Positions 15,098 through 26,545 of a DNA stretch of 64,000 nucleotides are shown piece by piece. The position numbers and the translations under genes were made by a program. This DNA comes from Paenarthrobacter aurescens. Lineage in GTDB: Bacteria; Actinomycetota; Actinomycetes; Actinomycetales; Micrococcaceae. The notes under the pieces are model-generated. The model saw only the letters and a list, made by a program, of their open reading frames with translations, made no database searches and was not told where the DNA came from. The stretch covers positions 558,001-622,000 of the forward strand of contig NZ_CP157456.1 of assembly GCF_041549525.1 (NCBI RefSeq), written 5' to 3'. Each line of letters opens with the position of its first letter. Within the stretch, counting starts at the first letter, position 1.

Positions 15098-17937
15098 TGC
15101 CCTCTCTGGACCTCACCCGTTTCCGTGCCGCTGTGCAGGACCCCGGCGCGGTCAGCACGCGGGCGATCGATCTTCATGCCAACGCCCACGATGCCTCGCA
15201 TTTCCTCTTGATTCCGCAGGCGGTGGTCACCGCCAAAAGCGCTGGGGACGTCGCGGGCCTGCTTCGTGCCAGTGCCTCCCAGGGCGTACCGCTGACGTTC
15301 CGCTCCGGCGGTACCAGCTTAAGCGGGCAAGCTGTCACAGACGGCGTGTTGGTGGATGTGCGCCGGAACTTCAGGGACATTGAAGTGCTCGACGACGGCG
15401 CCCGGGTCCGCGTCCAACCTGGCGTCACGGTTCGGGCACTGAATGCAAGACTTGCGCGCTACGGCCGGAAGTTCGGCCCGGATCCGGCCAGTGAAGCGGC
15501 GTGCACCATTGGCGGGGTGGTAGCCAACAACTCTTCCGGCATGAACTGCGGCACCGTGGACAACACGTACCGGACCCTGGAATCGCTGACCGTGGTGCTG
15601 CCTTCCGGGACCGTCGTAGACACCGGTGCGGCGGACGCGGAGGACAAGCTCCGCACCCTCGAGCCGGAGCTGTACCAAGGCTTGGCCCGTCTGGCTGAGC
15701 GGGTCCGGAACAACCCGGACTCAGTGAGGAGGATCCAGCAGCAGTTCTCCATGAAGAACACCATGGGCTACGGGTTGAACTCCTTGCTGGATTTCAGGAA
15801 CCCGGTGGACATCATGGCCCACCTGATCATTGGCAGCGAAGGCACCTTGGGATTCGTGGCGGAAGCGGTTTTCCGCACCATTCCGCGGCTCCAGCACGCT
15901 GCCGCGGGCCTGCTGGTGTTCCCGGATCTCGAGGCTGCCAACGCTGCGCTGCCCACCTTGGTGGAAACGGGAGCGGCAACCATTGAACTCATGGATGCGT
16001 TGTCCCTGAAGGTGGGCCAGACGCTCAAAGGAACGCCCGCCGTCGTGCATGACATAGCGGTACGGGACCATGCCGCGCTCCTGGTGGAGTACTCCGCGGC
16101 CAATGCCGGCCAACTGGAAGAGCTGCAGGCGGGCGGTTCGGGAATTCTGCAGGGGCTGGGACTCTCAGCCCCGGCCCGCTTTACTGCAGATGCCAGAGAA
16201 CGCGGTCAGTTGTGGCAGCTGCGAAAGGGACTCTATGCCTCCGTGGCGGGGGCGCGTCCCCAAGGCACCACGGCTTTGTTGGAAGACATTGTGGTGCCGG
16301 TGCCCGTACTGGGCCGCACGTGCCGGGGCCTCATTGGGCTGTTTGAGAAGTATGGCTACAGCAACAGCGTGATTTTCGGTCATGCCAAGGATGGCAACGT
16401 CCACTTCATGCTGACCGATGGCTTTGCCTCGCCGTCCGAACTGGACCGTTACAGCGCCTTCACAGAGGACATGGTTGATGTGGTCCTGGCCGAAGGGGGT
16501 TCGTTGAAGGCCGAGCACGGCACCGGGCGGGTCATGGCCCCTTTCGTCCGCAGGCAATACGGCGACGAGCTTTACGAGGTCATGCGCACCATCAAGGGCT
16601 TGTTCGACCCCTCCGGCATGCTGAACCCGGGGGTGGTGATGGACGAGGACCCGGTGGCTCACCTGCGGCACATCAAGACTGCACCGCCCGTAGCGGAGGA
16701 AGTGGACCGCTGCGTTTCGTGCGGCTATTGCGAGCCGGTGTGTCCCAGCAAGGACATCACCCTCACGCCGCGCCAGAGGATCGTGACGCTGCGTGCCATC
16801 GAGTCTGCCCGCCTGGCCGGGAACATGGCGCTGGTGAAGGAGCTGGAGCGGGACTACGAGTACGAATCCGTGGACACCTGCGCCGTGGACGGTATGTGCC
16901 AGACCGCCTGCCCGGTGGACATCAACACAGGTTCGCTGGTGAAGCGACTGAGGAAGAACGACGCCGGCAAACTCGCCAACGGTGCGTGGAACGCTGCAGC
17001 CAAGCACTGGGAAGGTCTCACCCGGGGGGCGGCCCTTGCCCTGACGGTGGTGGACAAGCTTCCGGCGGCCATGATCAAGCCACCCAACCTGGCAGCACGG
17101 GCCGTATTGGGGGCAGATACCGTACCCCTCTACTCCGCGGAGCTTCCAGGCGGGGGTTCCGTGCGGGAACGGCCTATCCCTTCAGGGCACATTGATGCTG
17201 TGTATTTCCCTGCCTGCGTCAACACCATGTTTGGGCCGGCAGAGTCCGGGACCGGTGGCTCGCCCGGAACCCCCGGGCAGGGTGTGCAGTACAGCTTTGA
17301 ACAGCTTGCCCACCGGGCTGGCATCACGCTCCTGGTGCCGCAAGGCATTGACGGCCTTTGCTGTGGTACGCCGTGGTCCTCCAAAGGGATGGCGGACGGC
17401 CAGGCAACCATGCAGGAAAAAACCGTGGCAGCGCTCCGGCAAGCAACACGTGACGGCGAGCTGCCCATTGTCTGCGACGCATCGTCCTGCACGGAAGGCC
17501 TGCGCCATGCCGTGGAATCGGAAGTCCCTGAGGAGGGCCAGCTTCCGCTGCGAATCGTGGACGCCGTGGACTTCGCCGCAGAACGGATACTGCCAGGGCT
17601 GCCCGAGCACCAAAAGATTCAATCCCTGGCACTGCACCCCACGTGCTCCTCAACCCGGATGGGTCTCAATGAGGCGCTGGGCGTGGTTGCCGGAGCCGTG
17701 GCCGAACGCGTGGACATCCCGGAGAACTGGGGTTGCTGTGCATTTGCCGGTGACAGGGGAATGTTGCACCCGGAACTGACGGAATCGGCAACCGCCCGTC
17801 AGGCAGCTGAGGTAGTGGACATGAACGCTGCAGCCCACGCCTCTTGCAACCGAACCTGCGAACTGGGCATGACAAGGGCAACGGGTTCCCAATACCAGCA
17901 TGTGCTGGAGCTGCTGGAAGAGGTCACCCGCCCCTGA
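15097..17937 (+). CDS. FAD/Fe-S D-lactate (2-hydroxyacid) dehydrogenase, fused type
   Basis: A membrane-associated oxidoreductase of 946 residues, starting at GTG 15097 in a TAGTG overlap with the permease (TTG at 15082 is possible). The N-terminal FAD_binding_4 domain has FRSGGTSLSGQAV near residues 67-79, followed by the FAD-oxidase C-terminal domain (GHAKDGNVHF near 428). Two 4Fe-4S clusters follow: CVSCGYCEPVCPS from C539 and CAVDGMCQTACPVD from C595. Two cysteine-rich CCG modules (CCGTPW at 755, CCAF at 880) complete the GlpC/GlcF-like half. It would oxidise D-lactate, or a related 2-hydroxyacid, to pyruvate and pass electrons to the quinone pool. Stereospecificity is not proven by sequence. 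Confidence 0.9.
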   Translation: MPSLDLTRFRAAVQDPGAVSTRAIDLHANAHDASHFLLIPQAVVTAKSAGDVAGLLRASASQGVPLTFRSGGTSLSGQAVTDGVLVDVRRNFRDIEVLDDGARVRVQPGVTVRALNARLARYGRKFGPDPASEAACTIGGVVANNSSGMNCGTVDNTYRTLESLTVVLPSGTVVDTGAADAEDKLRTLEPELYQGLARLAERVRNNPDSVRRIQQQFSMKNTMGYGLNSLLDFRNPVDIMAHLIIGSEGTLGFVAEAVFRTIPRLQHAAAGLLVFPDLEAANAALPTLVETGAATIELMDALSLKVGQTLKGTPAVVHDIAVRDHAALLVEYSAANAGQLEELQAGGSGILQGLGLSAPARFTADARERGQLWQLRKGLYASVAGARPQGTTALLEDIVVPVPVLGRTCRGLIGLFEKYGYSNSVIFGHAKDGNVHFMLTDGFASPSELDRYSAFTEDMVDVVLAEGGSLKAEHGTGRVMAPFVRRQYGDELYEVMRTIKGLFDPSGMLNPGVVMDEDPVAHLRHIKTAPPVAEEVDRCVSCGYCEPVCPSKDITLTPRQRIVTLRAIESARLAGNMALVKELERDYEYESVDTCAVDGMCQTACPVDINTGSLVKRLRKNDAGKLANGAWNAAAKHWEGLTRGAALALTVVDKLPAAMIKPPNLAARAVLGADTVPLYSAELPGGGSVRERPIPSGHIDAVYFPACVNTMFGPAESGTGGSPGTPGQGVQYSFEQLAHRAGITLLVPQGIDGLCCGTPWSSKGMADGQATMQEKTVAALRQATRDGELPIVCDASSCTEGLRHAVESEVPEEGQLPLRIVDAVDFAAERILPGLPEHQKIQSLALHPTCSSTRMGLNEALGVVAGAVAERVDIPENWGCCAFAGDRGMLHPELTESATARQAAEVVDMNAAAHASCNRTCELGMTRATGSQYQHVLELLEEVTRP

Positions 17938-17943
17938 TCACGC

Positions 17944-19710
17944 TTACTCCACGAGCTTGCCTGCCACGGAGTCATCGGCATCGGCTTCGGCCAGGCCCCG
18001 GAAGGAATCCGGAGCTGGAGGCAGGCTTTCAAACGTGACGCCCTCATCCGTGGACCAGATGAAGTTACCCTGCAGCGAGGGATCGGCCGCCGGGAAGTCA
18101 GCACGGTTGTGGGCGCCACGGGTTTCGCGTCGTTCCAGCGCGCACTCCAGAGTGGCTCGTGCGGCCAGAAGCGAACCAAGAAGATCGAAGGCGTGGGCCA
18201 GGTCATCGAAACCTGCGATGTCCGGGTGGGCGGTGACCAGTTGGGCGCGTTCCTCCAGCGCGGTCAACTTCGCCAGTCCTTGTTCCAGCCCCTGTTCGGT
18301 GCGCACCACGCCTGCATGCTCTGTCATGAGGTTCCGCAGTTCACGCTGCAGCCGCCGGGCGGACTCCGTTCCGCGGTCACTGTCTGTTCCGCGTTCACTG
18401 AGCAGGGACTGCATTTCCCCGCGGGCTATGCCCACCACGGCGGGATCCCTGACGATCTTGTTGTGCGAACGGACGTAGTGGGACACATGCTCGCCGGTAA
18501 TACGACCGTAGACCAGCAGCTCGATCAGGGAGTTTCCGCCCAAGCGGTTGGCGCCGTGCAGTCCGGAAGATGCCTCACCAATTGCGTAGAGTCCGTTCAC
18601 GCCAGTTCCGTGGTCCTCCGGTGCAACCCAGACCCCACCCATGGAGTAGTGGGCAGTGGGAGCGATCTCGATCTTGGTGGTGGTGATGTCCAGCATTTGA
18701 AGGTCAATCATGGTGCGGTAGACCCGTGGCAGCTTTTCCATGATGGTTTCCCGCGGCAGGTGGGAGACGTCCAGGTAGACGCCGCCTTTCTCGGTCCCAC
18801 GGCCCTCGGCCACCTCGGTAAATGCTGCCAGCGCAACGCGGTCCCGGGTGGAAAGCTCCATGCGCTCGGGGTCATAGCGTTCCATGAAGCGCTCTCCCAG
18901 GGCGTTGGTGAGGATGCCCCCTTCGCCTCGCGCTGCCTCCGAGACCAAGGTGCCGGCGGCGTCGTCGGGCTCCAACAGCCCTGACGGGTGGAACTGAACC
19001 AGCTCTGCGTCGCGGATCCGTGCACCCGCCAGGGCCGCCAACCGGAAGGAATCGCCCGTGTTCTCATCCCGCCGGGATGACGTGTGCCGCCAGATGCGGG
19101 TATGTCCGCCAGCGGCCAGAATCACAGCATCGGCGTGGATCTGCACAGGGGTGCCGTCCACGATGTCGAACCCGTAGGCGCCGAAAATGGTGCCGTCGGC
19201 CACGAGCAAGCGTGTGATGTAGACGGTGTCGATGATGGGTACGTTCAACTCTGCCGCCCGGCGCATCAGCGTGCGCTGGATCTCCAGCCCGGTGTAGTCG
19301 CCTGCATAGGCGGTACGGCGGTACTTGTGTGCGCCGAAGAACCGCTGGGAAATGCGCCCATCCTCCTCCCGGGCGAACGGCATTCCCCACCGTTCCAGGT
19401 CCTCGATGCCTTGGGCCGCGTTGCGGGCTACCGTCTCCACAATGGAGGGATCGGCCAGGAAGTAGGACTCCCGCAAAGTGTCAGCGGCATGCTGCTGCCA
19501 GCTGTCTTCAGGGTCCATGGTGCCAAGTGCCGCGTTGATGCCGCCGGCGGCCAGGCTCGTGTGGGCGTCGTGCTTGCGACGCTTACCCACGGCCAGGACC
19601 TGAATCCCGCGCTCGGCGAGTTCAATTGAGGCCCGCAGGCCGGCGCCGCCGGTACCAATAACCAATACTGAAGTGGACAGGAGACGTTCTGGAGAGGTGT
19701 TGGAGTTCAT
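17944..19710 (-). CDS. Orphan succinate dehydrogenase/fumarate reductase-type flavoprotein
   Basis: A 588-residue FAD enzyme read from ATG 19710 (GTG at 19719 adds three residues). It has the dinucleotide fold VIGTGGAGLRA (17-27) and the FAD-attaching histidine context AHTSLAAGG (H50). The active-site motifs are ELVQFHPSGLL near 238, SEAARGEGGIL near 258, APTAHYSMGGV near 357 and HGANRLGGNSLIE near 391. These fit SdhA/FrdA better than NadB. No iron-sulphur or membrane subunit lies beside it, so it may be a soluble fumarate reductase-like enzyme or draw on a distant SdhB. A LysR gene is divergent, and malate dehydrogenase lies just beyond. Confidence 0.82.
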   Translation of the reverse strand: MNSNTSPERLLSTSVLVIGTGGAGLRASIELAERGIQVLAVGKRRKHDAHTSLAAGGINAALGTMDPEDSWQQHAADTLRESYFLADPSIVETVARNAAQGIEDLERWGMPFAREEDGRISQRFFGAHKYRRTAYAGDYTGLEIQRTLMRRAAELNVPIIDTVYITRLLVADGTIFGAYGFDIVDGTPVQIHADAVILAAGGHTRIWRHTSSRRDENTGDSFRLAALAGARIRDAELVQFHPSGLLEPDDAAGTLVSEAARGEGGILTNALGERFMERYDPERMELSTRDRVALAAFTEVAEGRGTEKGGVYLDVSHLPRETIMEKLPRVYRTMIDLQMLDITTTKIEIAPTAHYSMGGVWVAPEDHGTGVNGLYAIGEASSGLHGANRLGGNSLIELLVYGRITGEHVSHYVRSHNKIVRDPAVVGIARGEMQSLLSERGTDSDRGTESARRLQRELRNLMTEHAGVVRTEQGLEQGLAKLTALEERAQLVTAHPDIAGFDDLAHAFDLLGSLLAARATLECALERRETRGAHNRADFPAADPSLQGNFIWSTDEGVTFESLPPAPDSFRGLAEADADDSVAGKLVE

Positions 19711-19781
19711 GTTTTCCACGGTAAAAGCAGCGGCCTCATGTATCCAATGAATTATTCGAGTCAGCTTGATGCGTTTAGGCT

Positions 19782-20723
19782 ATGAGCATGAAGCTGGAGC
19801 AATTACGCTCATTCGAGGCGATCGCCAGAGTGGGGCACTTCACACGCGCGGCCGAGCAACTCTACCTCGCACAGCCTTCACTCAGCAGGCAGATCGCGGC
19901 GTTGGAAGCCGATCTGGGTGTGTCACTGTTTCACCGCGGACCTTCCGGAGCCACCCTGACAACTGCGGGGGAACTCCTCCTGCCCATAGCCCGGAGAATG
20001 CTTGGTGACGCAGAGACCGCACGGGAGCAGATGAACGAGCTCACGGGATTGCGGAGAGGGCGCATCCGCCTGGGCGCCCCGCCCACTCTGTGCGTTTCAC
20101 TGGTGGCCGATGTTCTGGCCGCTTTCCGGAGCGCGCATCCCGGAGTCGAATTGCATATCACTGAAGGTGGTTCGCGTTCCCTGGTTGATGCCCTGAACGA
20201 GAGCGCATTGGATCTGGCGCTGGTGGTTACCCGAGGCCCGGACCCCGCTGTGCATGGCACCGAACTGATTCCGCTGCTGACCGAGGAACTGGTGGTTGTC
20301 TCAGCCGCGGAAATGCCGTGGCGGGAAGAAATCACCCTGGAAGAACTGGCCAACATCCCGCAGGTGGCATTCAACCGCAGCTATGAGCTTCGGATGTCCA
20401 CCGAGGCCGCCTTCTCCGCCAGAGGCCTGGAGCCGCTGATCGCCGTCGAGGGCGCTGAGATGGATGCCGTGCTCCGCTTCGTGGAAAGGGGACTGGGCGT
20501 GGCAGTGGTTCCGGCAATGGTGGTGATCGGCCGGCCCGGATTGCGCAGCGCCCGCCTGGTCAGCCCCTCGCTGAGCCGAACGGTCAACCTGGCCCGCCGT
20601 CATGACATTGCTCCATCCGCCGCTACGGCAGCAATGCAGGAGTTCGTCTTCAGCACCGTGGACCGGCTCGCTGCACCCGGCACCGAGCTTGCACGTTTGG
20701 TCACCCCAACGCGGCGCCGGTAA
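19782..20723 (+). CDS. LysR-family transcriptional regulator
   Basis: A 313-residue regulator with the N-terminal winged helix at about residues 4-62 ([23 protein letters not shown]) and a type 2 periplasmic-binding-like effector domain from about 92 on. Starts at ATG 19782 and ATG 19788 are both possible (ATG AGC ATG AAG). It is divergent from the SdhA/FrdA-like flavoprotein across about 70 bases, the usual layout for a LysR activator and its target. The 71-base spacer is AT-rich, but I cannot define a clear T-N11-A box. It converges on malate dehydrogenase with only 6 bases between the coding ends. Confidence 0.9.
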   Translation: MSMKLEQLRSFEAIARVGHFTRAAEQLYLAQPSLSRQIAALEADLGVSLFHRGPSGATLTTAGELLLPIARRMLGDAETAREQMNELTGLRRGRIRLGAPPTLCVSLVADVLAAFRSAHPGVELHITEGGSRSLVDALNESALDLALVVTRGPDPAVHGTELIPLLTEELVVVSAAEMPWREEITLEELANIPQVAFNRSYELRMSTEAAFSARGLEPLIAVEGAEMDAVLRFVERGLGVAVVPAMVVIGRPGLRSARLVSPSLSRTVNLARRHDIAPSAATAAMQEFVFSTVDRLAAPGTELARLVTPTRRR

Positions 20724-20729
20724 GGGACG

Positions 20730-21716
20730 TCAGATCAGGCCGAGTTCAGCCACGGCAGCCCGCTCTTCGGAGAGCTCAGCGGCAGTGGCATCCATCTTCC
20801 TGCGGCTGAACGGGTTCACTTCCAGGCCTTGGACAATTTCCCAGTCTCCGCCCGAGGTAGTCACCGGGTATGAGTACACCAAACCTTCGGGGACGCCATA
20901 TGATCCATCGGAAGCGACGGCCATGGAAACCCAATCGCCCTCGGGAGTGCCCAGGAGCCAGTCGCGGGCTGCGTCAATGGTTGCCGAGGCTGCCGATGCT
21001 GCAGAGGACGCGCCCCGGGCATCAATGATCGCTGCGCCGCGACCCGCAACAGTGGGAATGAACCCGTTCTCTATCCACTCCTGATCGTTGACTACCTCGG
21101 CCGCGTTTCTGCCCGCAATTTCCGCGTTATAGATGTCCGGATACTGGGTTGCGGAATGATTGCCCCAAACAGTCATCCGGCGGATTTCCCCCACCTTGAC
21201 GTCCGCTTTCCTGGCAAGCTGTCCCAAGGCCCGGTTGTGATCCAGCCGCGTGAGGGCGCTGAACCGGGAGGCGGGAATGTCCGGGGCGTTACTCATGGCA
21301 ATCAAGGCGTTGGTATTGGCCGGATTGCCCGTTACACCTATCCGGACGTCGTCGGCCGCCACCCGGTTAAGGGCCTGTCCTTGTGCTGTGAAAATAGCTC
21401 CGTTGGCACTGAGCAGGTCGCCGCGCTCCATGCCCTTGGCGCGGGGACGGGCGCCGACGAGCAAGGCGAGATTGACGCCGTCGAAAATATGGTCGGCGTC
21501 GTCGCCAATTTCCACGGAGTCCAGGGTGGGAAACGCGCAGTCATCGAGTTCCATCACAACACCCTCGAGTGCCTTCAAAGCGGGCGTGATTTCCAGGAGC
21601 CGGAGTTGCACCGGGGTATCGGCCCCGAAGAGGGCGCCACTGGCAATCCGGAAGAGCAGGCTGTAACCGATCTGGCCTGCTGCGCCTGTCACTGCGATCT
21701 TGATGGGTGTACTCAC
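20730..21716 (-). CDS. mdh: Malate dehydrogenase (NAD, LDH/MDH family)
   Basis: TCA-cycle enzyme interconverting malate and oxaloacetate, 328 residues as in bacterial 'type 1' cytosolic-like MDH. The NAD-binding glycine motif is [12 protein letters not shown] (residues 9-20), substrate-specificity arginines lie in [15 protein letters not shown] (about 92-106), TGNPANTN is near 129, and the catalytic histidine is in [11 protein letters not shown] near 188-198. ATG at 21716 is preceded by a weak GGAGAA in the minus-strand leader. It stands between a LysR gene and an MHS transporter, which suggests C4-dicarboxylate metabolism around it. Confidence 0.96.
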   Translation of the reverse strand: MSTPIKIAVTGAAGQIGYSLLFRIASGALFGADTPVQLRLLEITPALKALEGVVMELDDCAFPTLDSVEIGDDADHIFDGVNLALLVGARPRAKGMERGDLLSANGAIFTAQGQALNRVAADDVRIGVTGNPANTNALIAMSNAPDIPASRFSALTRLDHNRALGQLARKADVKVGEIRRMTVWGNHSATQYPDIYNAEIAGRNAAEVVNDQEWIENGFIPTVAGRGAAIIDARGASSAASAASATIDAARDWLLGTPEGDWVSMAVASDGSYGVPEGLVYSYPVTTSGGDWEIVQGLEVNPFSRRKMDATAAELSEERAAVAELGLI

Positions 21717-21820
21717 GTGAAGTTCTCCTTGCTGATCTGTTTTGGCCGGTGGGGCTGCAAGCTGTAAGTCATGCTGCCACAGAGCTGGAGATCTTCGCTG
21801 GAGAGGTGGGCGTCAAATGG

Positions 21821-23182
21821 CTAGCGGGTCTCCAGGTCCTCGAGCGATTTGCCCTTGGTGTCCGAGGACAAAAGGGTTGCTACAGCTGAGACGAGGCAGA
21901 TGCCGAGCGTGGTCAGGCCGATCACCAGGGGGATGTTGGCTGAGCCCGGGGGAGCGATCGCCGTGAACAGGCTGGGGAAGAAGGAAGCGATCATGAGCCC
22001 GATGTTCTGGGAGACAGCGAACCCGGTGACCCTCATCCGCATGGGGAACTGTTCCTGGAAGAACGTGGCGAAGGTGGCATTCCACATCTGGAAGAGGATG
22101 CCCTGGACAATTACGACGCAGACGAACACCAGGGGCAGGCTGCGCTGCTCGATCGCCCAGAGGTAACCCACAGTGAGCAGACCACCGGCAATGCCGCCGG
22201 CTACCATCAGCGTCCGCCGGCCGATCTTGTCAGACAGTGCGCCGAAGAGCGGGATGGTGAGCACTGCGGCTACGTTGGCCGCCAGTGTTACCCAGAGGAA
22301 TTCGCTGCTGGAGAAGCCGATTCCGTAACTCTTTTGGGTGGCGAAGGAGACACCGAAGATGAGGGTGGCCATGCCGATCACATTGGTGAAGGTCATGATG
22401 ACGCAGCGGACCAGAACCCATGGGTGGGTACGCAGGAGGTCAACCAAGGGGAAGCGTCGTTTAGCGGTGGCGTCTTCGGACTGGGCGAGGTAGGCGGGAG
22501 GCTCTTCAACGCGGCGGCGGATGACGTAACCTGCGATGATCACCACGGCGCTGAGCAGGAAGGGCAAACGCCAACCCCATGAGTGGAACTGCTCTTCGGG
22601 GAGGAGTGCGGCGAGCGGAATCAGGACGGCTGTAGCCAAAATGGATCCCACCTGCGTACCTTGCAGGCTGAAGCTGGCGAAGAAGCCGCGCCTGGCATCG
22701 GGTGAGTGCTCCACGATCATTGCGCTGGCGCCGCCGAGTTCACCCGCAACGGCGAATCCCTGGATCAGGCGGAGGATCACCAGAAGGACGGGGGCCAGGA
22801 GGCCCACTTGTCCGTAGGTGGGCAGAAGGCCCACGGCGAAAGTGGCGAAGCCCATGAGAAGCATCGCGAATACCAGCACCTGCTTGCGTCCGTGCCGGTC
22901 ACCGTAGGCACCAAGGATCACGGCGCCCAGCGGGCGGGACACGTAGCCCACGGCGTAGGTGGCCAGCGAGGCGATGATGCCCACCGTGGGGTTTTCCGTG
23001 GGGAAGAAGATGGTGGGGAACAGAAGCGTGGCCGCCAGTGAGTACAGGGCAAAGTCGTAGTACTCCAGCGCGCTTCCGATCCAACCGCTCATGGCGGCCT
23101 TCTTGGGATCTTTTTGGCCCGTGGTTGGTGTGGAGCCGGGCTGGGGGGAGGTGCTGAGGTCCCTCCGGTGCGTGACTGTCAC
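21821..23182 (-). CDS. MHS-type MFS transporter (organic-acid/metabolite:H+ symporter)
   Basis: A 12-helix importer of 453 residues. I choose GTG at 23182 because AGAGGAG precedes it by 9 bases; TTG at 23212 would add ten residues without a good ribosome site. MHS-family landmarks are AMSGWIGSALEYYDFALY near the first helix, GAYGDRHGRKQVL (motif A), and LILRLIQGFAVAGELGGA-like 'LRLIQGFAVAGELGG', which binds substrate in KgtP/ProP relatives. A repeat of motif A (GALSDKIGRRTL) starts the second half. Proximity to malate dehydrogenase and the fumarate-reductase-like gene suggests a di- or tricarboxylate substrate, but this is inference. Confidence 0.9.
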   Translation of the reverse strand: MTVTHRRDLSTSPQPGSTPTTGQKDPKKAAMSGWIGSALEYYDFALYSLAATLLFPTIFFPTENPTVGIIASLATYAVGYVSRPLGAVILGAYGDRHGRKQVLVFAMLLMGFATFAVGLLPTYGQVGLLAPVLLVILRLIQGFAVAGELGGASAMIVEHSPDARRGFFASFSLQGTQVGSILATAVLIPLAALLPEEQFHSWGWRLPFLLSAVVIIAGYVIRRRVEEPPAYLAQSEDATAKRRFPLVDLLRTHPWVLVRCVIMTFTNVIGMATLIFGVSFATQKSYGIGFSSSEFLWVTLAANVAAVLTIPLFGALSDKIGRRTLMVAGGIAGGLLTVGYLWAIEQRSLPLVFVCVVIVQGILFQMWNATFATFFQEQFPMRMRVTGFAVSQNIGLMIASFFPSLFTAIAPPGSANIPLVIGLTTLGICLVSAVATLLSSDTKGKSLEDLETR

Positions 23183-23324
23183 GTCGCTGTACTCCTCTGG
23201 CGTCTTTGGCAAGGAACAAGAACTCTTCCCATCCAGGACTGAACAAAGTGGTCATTCAGCGTGAGGAAGGTTACATCTTGAATCGATTCATAAAGCATAG
23301 ATCGTGATGTGCACTACGTCAACG

Positions 23325-23384
23325 CACGACGGCGGCAGGCACCTTCGGTTCGCATGGAACCTAAGGTGACCTACCGCCGTCGTG
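23325..23384 (-). terminator. Hairpin terminator of the alpha/beta-hydrolase gene
   Basis: Arms at 23325-23345 and 23363-23384 (CACGACGGCGG... against ...CCGCCGTCGTG) pair with one bulge and one mismatch around a 17-base loop. It lies 24 bases beyond the hydrolase stop. It belongs to the same GACGGCGG stem type as 1763-1802 and 52267-52304. Confidence 0.7.
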
Positions 23385-23407
23385 AGTGTTGTCTTGAGAG
23401 GTGGGGC

Positions 23408-24900
<1,493 letters not shown>

Positions 24901-24941
24901 GCTTCTGAGACGCGTTCATCGCGGCAGGAAGAAGACTATTT

Positions 24942-26243
24942 GTGTTTGAAGTCCCCAGCATTCTGTTCCTTTCGGCGGGCATTGCGGTGTTGGCGGCCGC
25001 GGTCCTGCCTAAATTGCTGCGCCAGACCCCACTTTCCATGCCCATGGTGTTCCTGGGCAGCGGCATCCTGGCGTTCACCCTGCTTCCTGACTTGCCGGAC
25101 CCGGATCCCATCCTTCACGCTGACTTCACTACGCACCTGACTGAAGTCTGCGTCATTATTTCCCTCATGGGCGCGGGGCTGGCGCTGGATAGACCCTTCT
25201 CATGGCGTGGGTGGTCCACTACTTGGCGGCTGCTCGGAATCGTCATGCCCGTGTGCATTCTGGTGATGACATTGCTGGGGCTATGGGTGCTGGGGCTGGG
25301 ACTTGCCGCCGCCATCCTGGTAGCAGGTGCCATTGCGCCCACCGATCCCGTGTTGGCTTCCGAGGTGCAAGTAGGAAAACCCGCGGACACAGAAGAGGAC
25401 GCCGATGAGGATGAAGTCCGCTTCGCCCTGACCTCCGAGGCGGGATTGAATGACGGACTTGCCTTCCCCTTTGTGTATTTGGCCATTCTCATCAGCCTCG
25501 TGGGGGCCTCGCCCGCGGCCTGGGTAGGGGAGTGGGTTGGCCTGGACATACTGTGGCGGATCTCAGTTGGTGTGCTGCTGGGCTTCGGTACCGGCAAACT
25601 CCTGAGCCTGATCTTCTTCGCCTCCAAGCGAAAGAGCTTCCGGCTCTCCGAGCACTCCGAAGGTTTTGTGGCACTGGCCGCTACTTTCCTGGCGTACGGG
25701 GTTGCCGAATTGGTGGAAGGCTACGGATTCATTGCCGTATTCATCTGCGCTGTGACCATCCGTTCCGCTGAACGACACCACGCGTATCACCAGGTTCTCC
25801 ATAGCTATGTAGAGCAACTCGAACGGCTCATGACCATTGTGATCCTGGTGCTCCTTGGCGGTGCAATAGCGCGTGGACTCCTGGAAGGGATCGGCTGGGC
25901 GGAGCTGCTGGTGGCTTTGGGATTCCTCTTGCTGGTCCGCCCCGCAGCTGGCTGGCTCGGGTTGATGGGAGGCAAGACAGGTCCGCGCGAACGCCTGGCC
26001 ATTTCCTACTTCGGCATTCGCGGAATCGGCTCACTGTATTACGTGGGATACGCACTGACCCACGGAAACTTCGACGCCGAGGCCCAACAACTCTGGGCGC
26101 TGATCGGCTTGGTAGTGGCACTGTCCATCGTGGTGCACGGGGCCACCACTGCACCGCTAATGAACCGGCTGGATCGTCGTCGAGCCGCCGAAGCACGCAA
26201 ACAGCACGGCGACGAAGGCCGGGCGCCCACCACGGCCGTGTAG
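24942..26243 (+). CDS. CPA1-type Na+(K+)/H+ antiporter
   Basis: An integral membrane cation/proton exchanger of 433 residues with about 12 helices, read from GTG 24942 after GGAAGAAG. The ion-binding region carries 'VAGAIAPTDPVLASEVQVG' (residues ~128-146), the TDP motif of NhaP-like exchangers, and 'SEAGLNDGLAFPF' (~167-179), the conserved NDG/AD-like motif. A second-half 'ERLAISYFGIRGIGSLYYVGYA' follows (in two parts: ERLAISYFGIRGIGSL and YYVGYA). An acidic cytoplasmic insert (TEEDADEDE) sits between the two motifs. It likely exports Na+ for pH or salt homeostasis. It follows the TetR gene but has no evident link to it. Confidence 0.88.
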   Translation: MFEVPSILFLSAGIAVLAAAVLPKLLRQTPLSMPMVFLGSGILAFTLLPDLPDPDPILHADFTTHLTEVCVIISLMGAGLALDRPFSWRGWSTTWRLLGIVMPVCILVMTLLGLWVLGLGLAAAILVAGAIAPTDPVLASEVQVGKPADTEEDADEDEVRFALTSEAGLNDGLAFPFVYLAILISLVGASPAAWVGEWVGLDILWRISVGVLLGFGTGKLLSLIFFASKRKSFRLSEHSEGFVALAATFLAYGVAELVEGYGFIAVFICAVTIRSAERHHAYHQVLHSYVEQLERLMTIVILVLLGGAIARGLLEGIGWAELLVALGFLLLVRPAAGWLGLMGGKTGPRERLAISYFGIRGIGSLYYVGYALTHGNFDAEAQQLWALIGLVVALSIVVHGATTAPLMNRLDRRRAAEARKQHGDEGRAPTTAV

Positions 26244-26545
26244 GCAACTCCGGTTGCTTTGAGGGCGGTCACATAGAGGTTGTTTGTAGATTATTTGGAG
26301 TAATTATTTTCTGTTTATGTCAGCCGCCGCTGTGAAAAATAGTCAGCATACTTAGGGCCTGAACTGGGACGATGCCTTCCGGGGGCTTCTCGACGCGGTC
26401 AGCGCTCTCTGGGCGGCGTTCCCCTTCTCCCAAAAAGTGCCCTATCCGCGAGGCGCCTGCGGGCGTACAGTCCGCTGTATAGCTCCCCCACACTCTGTTG
26501 GGCAGTTGCTTTGGGGCGCTTGCCCCGCCGGGGGAAGGAACTGCC
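26244..26545. other. 302-bp intergenic region upstream of the ice-binding operon
   Basis: No gene is visible. The first 100 bases contain an unusually AT-rich stretch (about 26280-26345) in an otherwise GC-rich window, a likely promoter zone. The last 90 bases contain small hairpins: TACAG/CTGTA at 26466-26479 and GGGGC-GCTT-GCCCC at 26513-26526. The second ends only 6 bases before the GGGGGAAGGAA ribosome site and might influence translation. I see no match to a known riboswitch. Confidence 0.45.
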
